Part shown: positions 54,592 through 64,000 of the stretch, piece after piece | Position numbering within the stretch: the stretch's first letter is position 1 | How the letters are laid out: each line of letters opens with the position of its first letter | Source of the DNA: Dichetophora obliterata | Taxonomy: Eukaryota; Arthropoda; Insecta; Diptera; Sciomyzidae | DNA length: 64,000 nucleotides | NCBI GenBank assembly: GCA_963920525.1 | Contig: OY986437.1 | Span: 30,051,063-30,115,062, forward strand | Direction: 5' to 3' | The notes under the pieces: model-generated | Seen by the model: only the letters and a program-made list of their open reading frames with translations | Databases searched by the model: none | Told to the model about the DNA's origin: nothing | Made by a program: the position numbers and the translations under genes

Positions 54592-56216
54592 TCACGTAGT
54601 CCTTAACGAAGTAAAAAATTTTGTATCGATATGTTTTGTGCTGTTCGAAAACTTTTCCTCTTTGATCAACTTAAGGCAGCTTTGATTATCTTCATACAGA
54701 ACTGTCGGCTGATTGATTTCGGAATGCATATCAGACAATAAACGTCGCAACCATGCAATTTCTTGACATGCTTCGGACAAGGCAAAGTACTCCGCTTCAG
54801 TTAAAGACAATGACACGCAATTTTGCTTCCGACATGCCCAACCAATAACTCCACCATTGAGGTAAAATATGTAGCCACTATTTGACTTTCGCGTAGCTGT
54901 CTTCAGCCCAATTAGCATCCGCATAACCAAATAATGATAATGGATGCTCGGTATGATTTACATCACTCAATTTTAACTTCATTGTAGCTGTCAACTTCAA
55001 ATATTTGACAACACGTTTCAATTGATCCCAATCCTCTTCGCTCGGATTAGAAACTCTTTGAGCCAAAATGCTGACACTCGCTGCAATGTCCGGACGTGAA
55101 TTTACTGACATGTAAAGTAAGCTACTAAGCAACTTTTGGTATTTTGTATTGTCAGATATTAAAGCCGAAAATGTTTTTCCATAGCCAATGTCCATCGGGG
55201 ATTTTACTGCCTTTGCTTCCGCCAATCCGAAATTCGATGCAATTTGTTTAATATATTTCGATTGGCATAACATAAAATTTCCATCGCCATTATAAGTAAC
55301 TTCAATTCCCAAATATTGGCGAATCAGACCTAAGTTTTGCAGTTAAAATTTGTTACCGATTACCTTCTCAATTTCTTTCACCTCTTCGTTTGAATTAACT
55401 GCTACAATAATGTCGTCCGCATATAGCAGTACATAGCACCAATTACCTTTGATTTTCTTGATATACAAACATTGGTCCACTTTGCTTAAAGCTAGTAAAA
55501 TGAATGTTTTATGCATCAATGAATGTTTTATGTATGGCTTCGTTCCAAGCTCTTGCCGCCTGCTTTAAGCCATATATACTCCTCCTCAACAGGCACACTT
55601 TCTTAGGATCAGCAGCAATGAAACCAAGAGGTTGCTTCATATAAATAGTTTCTTTTATGTTTCCGTTCAAAAAAGCAGTTTTAACATCTAAATGTTCAAC
55701 ACACATTTTTCGCTTTCCAGCTACAGAAAGATGTGTGCGAACTGTTGCCTATTTCACCACCGGTGCAAAAACTTCGTCGTAGTCCATTCCGTATTTTTGG
55801 GAAAATCCTTGCGCAACAAGTCTAGCCTTAAAACGAAGAATGCTCCCGTCGACATTGGTTTTAATTTTGTATAGCCATTTACACCCAATTGCCTTTCGAT
55901 CGATCGGTAGATCAACTAATTCCCACGTACCATGTTGCTTTATTGATTGCATTTCCTCATTCATTGCTTCTACCCAATTATCCTTTTGTTTACTTTTGAT
56001 TGCTTCATTATAACTCGTTGGCACAACTAATTTGTCATTTGCAATGAAGATCTCGTCAATTAAACGACTCGGCTGGATACCCTTAGTTTTGCGAGTTGAT
56101 ATGCGTTGTGTTTCTGCATTGATCTTTTCCGGTAGAAAAATGTTCTCTTCTTTATTATTCTCACATTGATATTCATTCAAAACATTTTCTGTGACATTCG
56201 GCTCCTCTTGAATCAT
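54592..56216 (-). pseudogene. Reverse transcriptase and RNase H of the inverted copia-type element (broken)
   Basis: From right to left: NWVEAMNEEMQSIKQHGTWE, GCKWLYKIKT, ARLVAQGFSQKYGMDYDEVF, HLDVKTAFLNG, a catalytic YADD in NWCYVLLYADDIIVAVNS (near 55380-55440), DIAASVSILAQRVSNPSEED, LFGYADANWAED and the RNase H part CVSLSLTEAEYFALSEACQE with IDTKFF. Frame breaks occur at about 54.9, 55.3-55.5 and 55.75 kb, including a small duplication (MNVLCIN-type) near 55500-55520. It preserves the part of pol missing from the 32.3-kb copy. Confidence 0.92.
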
Positions 56217-56328
56217 TGAAACGTTATGTTGCTTTGTTCATCACTGTATGTCCCTTATGCGCAGAAAATTAATTAAGACCTTGTCTTTCTTCTTTTAAAG
56301 AATTTCAATAAAATTCGTTCTATCGCTG

Positions 56329-56343
56329 CCTGGGCCCATAACC
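56329..56343 (-). promoter_or_regulatory. Primer-binding site of the inverted copia-type element
   Basis: The minus strand reads GGTTATGGGCCCAGG directly next to the LTR, identical to the site in the plus-strand copy at 32549 and of the copia initiator-tRNA-fragment type. Confidence 0.9.
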
Positions 56344-56569
56344 TGTTGGACTTGATGAGCAGTGTGGTTCAATAAATGTTGAATTATTATTTATAAATCA
56401 GGAAAGAAATAAAATTTATTTAACAGAACTTTTCAAATTACAAAGTCGAATAAATTTATATTAAATTCAAAAATATGACTACTGAAAAACAGGCAATTCA
56501 ATCATACGAATACATTCAAAACAAAGTATATTTATTTTAAGGTATTATATGTGATCGCAATATCCAACA
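56344..56569 (-). repeat. 5' LTR of the inverted copia-type element
   Basis: TG...CA ends as in the partner LTR, with the same 226-bp length. It borders the primer-binding site on its inner side and the AAAAT duplication on its outer side. Confidence 0.93.
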
Positions 56570-56927
56570 AAAATTGCCATGTAAAGCTTCTTGAGAACAT
56601 AAGCCCTTCGGAGTCGGCATAAAACAGGTAGGTCCATTTCTCGGTCATTTGTGATCAAACATTTAATAACACGCACAACACAATTGATCAATAGAAGCTA
56701 GGTCAAAGTCCTTCCAAGGGCTGAAATGGCCAGTTTATTTATTTATTTTTATTCCACGGTAATTGGCACAGATAGTGGGATCGCCTCTCTTGTGGATTGG
56801 GCAGAGCACACTAAGATTCCAATCGTTCGGAATGCATTTTTCCGACCATATTCTGCATAGAAGCTCGTGAATGCATTTAAAAAGAGCTTCCCCTCCGTTC
56901 TTAAACAGCTCAGCAGGCCATCAGCCA

Positions 56928-57443
56928 TCAGCAGGCCATCAGTAAGCCATCAGCTCCCGCGGTTTTGTTATTTTTATGCCGAGCTATAGCTGTCAGAACT
57001 TCATCATAGTCGGGCAGCGGAACCTCACCGCTGTCATCCAAAATTGGGGTTTCCGGAATATCATCTCTATTGGCGGGATTGTTGTCAGGGTCGCCATTTA
57101 GATGCGAATAGAAGTGTTCCCTCCATAACGTCAGTGTACTCTGGACATCTGTCACTAGATTCCCATTTTCATCCTTGCAAGAAGAGGCCCCGGTTTTAAA
57201 ACCATCGGCAAGGCGTCTTATGTTTTGGAAAAATTTTCGGGCCTCATTCCTGTCACCATACATCTCAATCTTCTCCTGCTCGCGCTTTTCTGCCTCTCTT
57301 TTTTTCCGCCTGAAAATATGTCTCTCTTCCCTCCTCTTTTCTTTGTATCGCTCCTTAGCAGCGCGCGTTACAACCGAATGCAGGGTGGCTTTGTAGGCGG
57401 CGTCTTTCTCTGCAGTGGCGTCGCGACAGGCGTTGGTAGCCAA
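56928..57443 (-). pseudogene. RTE linker/pre-RT region
   Basis: The 171-residue frame is rich in Lys/Arg/Glu (KERYKEKRREERHIFRRKKR) and continues with RKFFQNIRRLADGFKTGASS, LTLWREHFYSHLNGD, and LPDYDEVLTAIARHKNNKTA, then GADGL. This is the region between endonuclease and RT fingers in RTE ORF2. RT continues toward 56760 as HKRGDPTICANYRGI. A tandem duplication of GCAGGCCATCAG-type sequence near 56913-56950 disrupts the frame. Confidence 0.88.
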
Positions 57444-57590
57444 TCACCTCTTCAGCAGCCGCACGCATGGAGTTGGAAATGTGTGTCCACTGCGTGCATA
57501 TATCATCGATTGAAGGAGTGCTTTGAAGTAGGAGTGAGAGTCGAGTGGCGAAAGCATCGGCTGTCTGTTTCGATTGCAGCTTGTCGACGT

Positions 57591-58436
57591 CTAGCTTTCT
57601 CTGTGTAGGGTTGCGTGTATTCTTAGCTGCGCACGGATCTTGGCTGCAACAAGATAGTGATCCGAGTCAATGTTTGCACCACGGATCGTGCGTACATCCA
57701 ATACACTGGAAGAGTGCCTTCCGTCGATCAAAACGTGATCAATTTGATTCTTGGTTTTTTGATCAGGGGACATCCAGGTGACTTTATGAATATTGAGATG
57801 CTTGAATCTAGTGCTACTTACGACCATTTTTCGTGCTGCGGCGAAGTCAATCAGCTCATTCCGTTATCGGAGGTGTTGTCGTAGAGGCTGAACTTTCCGA
57901 CTGTTGGACCAAAAATATTTTCCTTGCCCACCTTAGCGTTGAAGTCACCAAGCACGATTTTTACGTCGTGCCGGCGCAGCGCTCGTAAGCATTTTCAAGG
58001 CGCTCGTAGAAAATTTCCTTGATCTCATCGTCCTTGTCTTCTGTCGGAGCGTGCGCACATATTAGGCTTATGTTGAAAAATTTAACCTTGATGCGGATTA
58101 TGGCAAGTCGTTCGTTCACAGGTGTGAATCGCAGGACGTGGGGCCGTAGTCTCTTGCCAACTACAAATCCGCATCCAAACTCGTGCTTCTCCGCATGGCC
58201 GCTGTAGTAGATATCAGAGGGTGCATGCCGAACGCAATCCTGTCCCTTCCATCGCATTTCTTGGATAGCAGTGATATTAGCTTTGTATTTTTCCAAGTCA
58301 GTTGGATAGAGGCACCTTCCCAATTACGGGTTCGGACATTCCAGGTGCATATCCGTAAATCATTATCAGTTTTTCGTTTGCGGTAGTCGTCATCAGATTT
58401 TGAGATCAGTTTTCTTCTATTCTTTTTTGTTTTCAT
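57591..58436 (-). pseudogene. RTE AP endonuclease (broken into three frames)
   Basis: Order on the minus strand: DLRICTWNVRTRNWEGAS (58.35 kb), YKANITAIQEMRWKGQD and HEFGCGFVVGKRLR, NISLICAHAPTEDKDDEIKE (58.3-58.0), KIVLGDFNAKVGKENIFGPT (57.95), VTWMSPDQKTKNQIDHVLID then GANIDSDHYLVAAKIR (57.8-57.6). The WN, QE, GDFN and SDH motifs are those of the APE fold. At least two frameshifts split it. Confidence 0.9.
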
Positions 58437-58690
58437 TGAAATGGGTTTTTACGGGTGGGCTTCAAACCCGACGCACAACCTGTTTTAAGCCTAGGAAGGC
58501 CCGCCGCTCAGATTAGCCGCCAAACTAACAGTTGTCAGTTTTGAAGTTGCCCGGGAAACACCACGTGGAGGTTTGAGTCGACTTGGAGATTTTACAAGGA
58601 TTATGCTGGCCTCGCCAGGTTGAGACAGTCAGACATGATACCCTATAAAGATTCGCTTCCGGTTTCTTGAAGCTTCAACGCCGCTCTTAA

Positions 58691-59342
58691 AAAAATGTCG
58701 CCCTCTAGCCACACTCCTTGTGTCTTTTATTACTTCTGAATGTTGAAAGGTTATTTCTCATCATCTAAAAAATGTAATATGACGAGTTCGTTAATCAAAC
58801 GATTATAGTTCTTATTGTAATTTTTTGTCATCTTGGCGCGGTGTAAGATTAAAATAGGCTAGTGATATGTGACCAAATGATACAATAACTCAACGGAATA
58901 AAATTTACACTTAAATAAAAATATTTGCAACTCAAGTCAAACATATCTAAATAAAATCATAAACTAGCGTAAGCGTTTCTCCACTAATAGAGTTAAACAA
59001 AGAGCTATTCATGGCCATTTTTCACCTTGAGCGTTCATGTATTGGCTTAAACAGCAATTTGGATTGTCTCTAATACCTTTTTTTTGTTTGCAGTAATGCA
59101 TGCCATAGTAACGCGCTAATTAAGCAATAACGGCTATGTTTTTTAAAACACACTTAAAATGTGTCTTGTTTATGGACAAAAATTAGCACAAATTTGCAAA
59201 ACGTGACAATAAATCGCTAAATAATAAAGCTTCAAACAAAGAAAATAAGTATATGCTGCAATATTGCACGTTAAGTATTTATGTATTATTACCCTTCATT
59301 TGTGTGCAGCTAAACAAATATTTATTTGTATGTTCTTTGCAG
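58691..59342 (+). other. Unique-looking sequence before COQ9 exon 2
   Basis: No repeat or protein match is seen. It ends in the COQ9 splice acceptor tract (TTTGTATGTTCTTTGCAG at 59325-59342). A possible short upstream coding start (ATGACGAGTTCGTTAATC near 58782) has no suitable donor and was not accepted as exon 1. Confidence 0.55.
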
Positions 59343-60471
59343 ATTGTCAAAACAGCCTACAGCCCGTGTCTATTGAGTCTACTACCAACACAATCGCATT
59401 ATTATTACGCCATCAACGAACTCTATGTCGCAATTACTCAACGGAGGAGAACAAAAGTTGCAACAGGTTAAGTTCTGGAAATCAATTTACGTTACCGCAA
59501 CGCTACTTCAGCAGCATCTCACCGAGCACAGCAAATAAAGCACCTACTGATATTGATGAATTTCGTGCACGTGAAGAGCAACGTGAAGAGGATTTCGAGC
59601 GCCAGCAAGCTGATAATGAATCAAAAGCAAAAGCAGACGCTGAAGATGAAGCCAAACGCGCCAAAGTAGAAGTTATACGTCAAAAGATTTTAGCAGCTGG
59701 TCTGGAGCATGTAAAACAGCACGGATGGACGCGCCAAGCTATCGTGCAGGGTGCGGAAGACGTAGGGCTGCCTAGTGTAGTGCACGGCATGTTTCCGGAA
59801 GGTGGCTTTGCATTGGTCTCCTACTTCACGGGGCATTGCAATGAAGAGCTTTTGAAGCGTTTGCAAGCGGAAACTGAAGATGGTAAGCACATACCTGTGG
59901 ATCCGGTAGATTTTCTAGTGCGTTCTGTGCGCGCTCGCCTTGAAATGCTGGTGCCATACAAAATGCATTGGCCACAAGCTTTGGGCTTGATTGCATTGCC
60001 ACCAAATGCTTCGACTGCGCTGGCGCAAGTTCTAACATTAGTCGATGACATTTGCTACTACTCAGGCGATCGTTCAGTGGATGTGAGTATTGAAATAACT
60101 ACCTATGTACTTTGAATACTGAGTTGTTGGAAAAATTATTTTAAATTTACATTCACCTAGATTGGTTGGTACACGCGTCGCATTGGCTTAGCTACTATAA
60201 TGAAAATGACTGAGCTCTTTATGCTGCAGGACAGTTCAGCGGAGCATGCTAAAACCTGGGAGTTCCTTAGAAATCGCATGGATGAGGCTGTGCAGCTGCA
60301 GATGATGTTATCACAAGGTGAGGGTATGACGCATAGCTTGCAGCGTTCCTTCAATTCCGCCTTTATTACGGTAAGTTTGTTGATTCTTACTTTGCTGTAC
60401 ATTTTGACGATCTTTCATTTATTTTTCCATCTTAGGCACGCAATATTCTTGGTCTAGGCTACAATCGTTGA
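59343..60471 (+). CDS. COQ9: COQ9 exons 2-4, ubiquinone biosynthesis protein, mitochondrial
   Basis: Exons are 59343-60082, 60161-60370 and 60436-60471 (TGA stop), joined by consensus junctions (GAT|GTGAGT..CACCTAG|ATT and ACG|GTAAGT..CATCTTAG|GCA). The protein contains the COQ9 signature: ILAAGLEHVKQHGWTRQAIV, PSVVHGMFPEGGFALVSYF, VRARLEMLVPYKMHWPQALG, LVDDICYYSGDRSVD, then IGWYTRRIGLATIMKMTELF, MLQDSSAEHAKTWEFLRNRM, and a C-terminal ARNILGLGYNR. COQ9 has a TetR-like helical fold that binds membrane lipids and presents the quinone intermediate to COQ7 in the coenzyme Q complex on the matrix side of the inner membrane. The upstream LLLRHQRTLCRNYS region is a presequence cleavage zone, and an acidic/charged linker (about residues 90-130 of the joined protein) precedes the fold. 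With the putative exon 1 the protein is 348 residues, near the family norm (~320). Confidence 0.95.
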
Positions 60472-60930
60472 TACTCGCAAAAAAAGCGTTCACAAGCACC
60501 AGTTCAAACGCAGTCAAACCTCAGCTAAGACTCAGTCAGAAAGAAATGCTTTTTTTTTTCCTTAAGTTAATTATTATGTAGTTGTTGTAAGTAGTTTTTG
60601 CAAATTTTGATGTTCTAGTTAGTTTTAAAACTGCACCCACCAAGCTTATATTGATGCAACAAAATTAGTTTCGCTACACTTGCTAGTCTAAACGCTGACT
60701 TTTTTATTTTTTTGGATTATTTAAAAGTGTACCTTAGCCGCAATATTCACAGATATATTGTATAGTGTATCTGAATTATTTTTTTTCAATACACTACATA
60801 AAGTAATGAAAAAAAAAATAAAAACTTCTCAAGACAAAGCCACCAAATAATAAAAGTGCTGTTATTAAAAACTCTAAGTGCTAGAGTGTATTTAAGAAAA
60901 TATAAAAATAAAAGTAATGAGTCATCTTTA
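60472..60930 (+). other. COQ9 3' untranslated region with poly(A) signals
   Basis: AATAAA occurs at 60817-60822 and 60849-60854, with a further AATAAAAG near 60907. No coding sequence follows the COQ9 stop. The 3' UTR is therefore predicted to be about 370-450 nt. Confidence 0.6.
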
Positions 60931-61845
60931 TTATGATTTTTACTTACCTATGTATTATGAAGTAACTGAATGCACGTCTTCTCTACTTTACTAATTACTA
61001 CTGTTTTACTGCAAGTTCCGGAAAAAATCATTTAGTGAAATAGACGGTAAATAACATTTATTAAGCTATTTTTGTAAATCATATTTTTCTTGTTTAGTTC
61101 CTAAATGTCCCAACTCTCAATAGATAATTTGTTATCTGTTTATTCATTTTCTTTTATAATCTTTTCAAAAGAAAAACTTAGCACTTAATTAATTAATTTT
61201 TTGTGCAAGAAAAATTTGTTTATTTCTCAAAGTTTAAATAAGGTTAAGCCATACAAAAAAAAGAAAAATATTTTTCTTATTTTTGAAATGTATAAAAACT
61301 TTTTGGTACCTATATTTTTACAAGCTCTGTGTTATAAAAACTACTGTTCGATTTTAATAAAAACATTTGACCTCATTTTAAAAAATTGCTGTTCTGTGTG
61401 TATTTTTTTTTATGAAAAAACTAAGTAAAAACCAAAAGATTCATTTGTAGATTTCAAATTTAATATATTCTTTATAAGAAACATCAATTACATACATGCT
61501 TATTTTTTTATAAATGCTAATGATAGAAATTTTATATTATTTCTAAATATTTTCACAGTCATGGTATTAAGTTTTACTTTTTTAAACTTCATGCTTAAAT
61601 TCTTTAAAATGTTTACCCTTAAAAAAGTCCAATTAAAATTCGTACAATTTGTTCGTTTAAGTCTTTTAATTAAAAAAAAAACACTTAAAAGTGCTTCTTA
61701 AAGTATTCCAAGCTGCCGATTACTAAAGAGGTTTCAGATAGGAGTCATCATCACTCGTCACTTCTTCGATTTTTCTAAAAAGAAAAAGGACATCAGTTTA
61801 CAGTGTTAGTCACATAAAGCGAAAAATAAATTGAAATTCAGTCTA
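60931..61845. other. Intergenic stretch with nothing recognised
   Basis: AT-rich, no protein similarity, no RNA gene and no evident inverted-repeat ends. Confidence 0.5.
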
Positions 61846-61849
61846 TGGA

Positions 61850-63420
61850 TCATTCAATTCCTTACAGACTAGAGAAAATAACAATTAAGTTACAATTAAT
61901 AAAATAATCATAATAAAAATAATAAAAAGTAAATTCAGCTTAAATTAGGTTAAAACAAACTAGTAACAAAATTTTTAAAAGATGTTTTCGACTTCGACAT
62001 TGAAAAATCAAACAAATATTGAAATGAATCAAACTCAAAAGCATAGGGTCATCAATATTACGGGATATTATATCATAGATGAAAATTAAAGAGGTTATTT
62101 TCCTCGTGATTTCGACCGTCTTTAAACCCATCAATAAACATTGCACATGATAAGAGCGATGTCAAATCTTAAGTTAGTGCAATAAAGCATGTACTTTGTA
62201 GCGATTTTTTTAACTTTTTCAAGCCTCAACGAATGAATTGTAGCTGAAGGGTTGCAATTAAAGAAGCATATTCTAATCTTGACCTGACTAGAGAACAGTA
62301 GAGAGCTTTAAATGTATAGGGATCTTTAAATTCTTGACTATTCCAACGAATAAAGGCAAGCAGGGAAAAAAAATTAAGGCAGCAAGAAGTTTAAGTGCTC
62401 CAAAAAGGTAAATTTGGAATCAAAGATGACGCCCAGGTCCCGAATTGTATTTACTCTTTGAAAAGGTATATCGGAAATTGAATAAGAAGTCAAGATAAAA
62501 TTACTAGATTTACTAAAAGTTGCATGGTAACATTTACTTATGTTCAGAGGTAACTCATTGCGGATACTCCATACAAAGACATTGTCCAGATCTGCTTGCA
62601 GTTAAGCCGAGTCACCACAGGAGTTAATTTTCGCAAAAAATTTAAGATCATCAGCAAAAAGAAGATAATTTGCAAAATGAAAACATTGTGTTATGTCATT
62701 AATATAAAGCACAAAAAAACAAAGGGCCTAAAATACTACTCTGAGGGGCACCAGAGGTTGCTGGATAGAAATATGAATGCGTATTATCAATCAAGACAAA
62801 ACAAAACTCTTCCATTAAGAAAAGACTTAATCCATTCCAGTAAAATCGAGTGCCAACCCAATTTATTTCGCTTAGCCACGAGAACCTTATGGGAGACTTT
62901 ATCAAAAGCTTTTGAAAAATCCGTGTAAAGCGCATCAATTTTAAAAGCCAGATTCAAAAGCAGAGATACAGTAATTAGGAAAGAGGGAAAGATTAGTAAC
63001 AGTGGACTTTCCGGCTACAAACCCATGCTGCTCAGGACAGATACACAGCTTTAAAAGAAAGCAAAGCTTCTGCTTGACAATGGACTCAAAGAGTTTTGAG
63101 ACAATTTTCAATATGGAGACATGGCGATAGTTCCCAACATCATTCTTTTGTCCACTTTTAAAAATTGGACTTATAGCTGCAATCATCCAAGTCTCAATGA
63201 AAGAACCAGATGAAAGTGACTTATTAAAAATAAAACAAAGAGGTTCAGCTAATGCAGATGTACACTGTTTCAGTAAAATAGTACAAAACATTCATTATCA
63301 GACTTAGTTGTGGATTTGAGGAGGGACAATGCATTGCGAACATCCTCAATTGATACTGACATAGAGCCAATATCAACTCTAGACAATGTTTTCCAAAATA
63401 GATTGATCAAACTACGAGAC
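61850..63420 (-). mobile_element. Second decayed Jockey/CR1-type non-LTR element (3' part)
   Basis: Minus-strand RT fragments run from right to left: ALAEPLCFIFNKSLSSGSFI, AAISPIFKSGQKNDVGNYRH, VSILKIVSKLFESIVKQKLC, PEQHGFVAGKSTVTNLSLFP (63.29-62.94 kb), TSGAPQSSILGPLFFCALY (about 62.7), and the C-terminal IFIYDIISRNIDDPMLLSLI (about 62.1). The motifs and order match the element at 46.2-52.9 kb, which has FVSGRSTTKNL and NVPNRNLR equivalents. The endonuclease and ORF1 are absent, so it is 5'-truncated or eroded. Multiple frameshifts. Confidence 0.85.
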
Positions 63421-64000
63421 ATCATCAACAAAGTTTAAAATAATCTAAATTATTAAATTTAGAAACTAAACAATTTTTTTTTAATTTAAATTAAAACATT
63501 TCAATGGTTTGAAAAGCAATAACTTACAAAAAAAAATTCAATCAATGAAGTCGTTTATGAATAAACACGATTATATAGTTGCTTTAAGGAACTTCTTATT
63601 AATTTCGAGAGAATCCGGAGCATTCCTTATCAAGCAATGTCTTATTTCTCAAATAATTTTTTACGACATTGCTTAAAAGCGAATGATTAATATAGCTAAA
63701 TAATGATTTTGCTGCCCGGAATATTGGAGTCATTTCTATGTAATTCGAAGGTGGGCAGTTTAACTGCGTATACAGTTTTTTCAGATTGGCTCGTGTTTTC
63801 GAGAAACTTGGTTTTTATTGATTTAAGAATTTTTGCGGTTCCTGCTCACATTAAAAATAATTGAAGCAACTCAAATACAAGAAAGACATGAAGTTGGATG
63901 CACTTCATTAGTCCAAACTCTAAGAAATTTTGTGGCCTCAAACATTGCTAGTGCCTTTTGTAGTTTTCTAGATACGAGCATTTTAAAGAAGAAAAGAACA
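63421..64000. other. End of window, nothing recognised
   Basis: No coding similarity or RNA gene. On the minus strand it could be more distal 5' sequence of the adjacent non-LTR element, but no motif confirms this. Confidence 0.4.

Larger units (their letters stand above)
54236..56569 (-). mobile_element. Copia-type LTR element with both LTRs, internally deleted
   Basis: Two 226-bp LTRs bound a 2.33-kb unit on the minus strand, flanked by a perfect 5-bp duplication AAAAT (54231-54235 and 56570-56574). The primer site and polypurine tract are retained. Internally, gag, protease and most of integrase are deleted: the primer-site leader joins coding sequence near 56217. RT and RNase H remain. 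The LTRs differ at about seven positions, so the insertion is not brand new. Confidence 0.95.
54071..56748 (+). mobile_element. tRNA-derived SINE in RTE, interrupted by a copia-type element
   Basis: The SINE head (ATGGCGACCGTAGCCTAGTG, B box GGGTTCAATTCCAGC) and first 165 bp lie left of the copia-type insertion; the remaining ~174 bp lie right of it and end in (TTTA)n. The flanks are TTATCCCACG (54061-54070) and TTATTCCACG (56749-56758), a 9/10 target duplication lying within the RTE codons for RGISLL. Joined length of the two parts (~339 bp) equals the intact copy at 45655. Confidence 0.93.
52957..58690 (-). mobile_element. RTE-clade non-LTR retrotransposon, broken, hosting a SINE
   Basis: The minus-strand order is endonuclease (58.44-57.6 kb), linker and pre-RT (57.44-56.9), start of RT (56.76), then after the SINE/copia insertion the rest of RT (54.06-53.0), and a C-terminus with HRRGRPHIRWKDAVE. 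The 3' tail is (TAAG)n-like (CAACTAAGTAAGTA), as in the truncated copy at 2375. The 5' end is set only approximately, from the upstream GC-richer leader. Frameshifts split the ORF. Confidence 0.9.

Noticed and set aside
58782..58811. Alternative COQ9 first exon starting ATGACGAGTTCG
   Set aside because: The frame hits a TAG after nine codons and no splice donor in the right phase is present before it.
59253..59342. COQ9 translation starting in sequence immediately 5' of exon 2
   Set aside because: The in-frame start there would be a TTG, the only nearby ATG is in another frame, and a strong splice acceptor ends at 59342, so this is intron.

Overview
The window looks like a eukaryotic, intron-bearing, AT-rich insect chromosome segment, most likely from a higher fly (brachyceran Diptera; a tephritid-like genome would fit). 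The reasons are the fly-like transposon mix (mariner, piggyBac, RTE, Jockey/CR1-type non-LTR elements, a copia-type LTR element with the unusual copia primer site, many MITEs and a tRNA-derived SINE) and the two host genes, whose products match animal glomulin and COQ9. The species is not proven. There are no operons, CRISPR arrays or bacterial features.

Only two cellular genes are supported. GLMN (glomulin, 39621-41498, + strand, one uninterrupted exon) should encode the RBX1-binding inhibitor of cullin-RING ubiquitin ligases. COQ9 (mitochondrial ubiquinone-biosynthesis lipid-binding protein, + strand) has three confident exons at 59343-60082, 60161-60370 and 60436-60471. A small coding exon at 39227-39287 has a mitochondrial-presequence character, a strong splice donor and exactly the phase COQ9 needs. 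If it is COQ9 exon 1, GLMN lies wholly inside a ~20-kb first intron of COQ9 and the two genes share one promoter region.

Layout. 1-7.7 kb: SINE/tRNA-like heads, a tandem repeat, a Tc1-like MITE, a 5'-truncated RTE copy with a 13-bp target duplication and a decayed RNase H-bearing non-LTR element split by a MITE. 7.7-18.2 kb: a palindromic MITE, a repeat element with a ~141-bp tandem array, an apparently intact mariner inserted in it, a ~790-bp tandem repeat interrupted by a MITE, a large inverted repeat and a nested foldback element. 18-32.3 kb: no recognisable genes; dispersed repeats, perfect or near-perfect inverted repeats and a hAT-type MITE with an 8-bp target duplication. 32.3-35.8 kb: a 3'-truncated copia-type element. 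38.3-41.5 kb: an inverted repeat, the putative COQ9 exon 1, and GLMN. 41.7-59.3 kb (putative COQ9 intron 1): MITEs, SINEs, a Jockey/CR1-like element split by a piggyBac element with an intact transposase ORF, then an RTE element containing a SINE containing a copia-type element (three-level nest). 59.3-61 kb: COQ9 exons 2-4 and 3' UTR. 61.8-63.4 kb: another decayed Jockey/CR1-like element.

Most of the sequence is transposable-element strata of different ages. The mariner and piggyBac copies retain full transposase ORFs, matching terminal repeats and target duplications, so they are the youngest autonomous-looking elements; the non-LTR elements are all broken.
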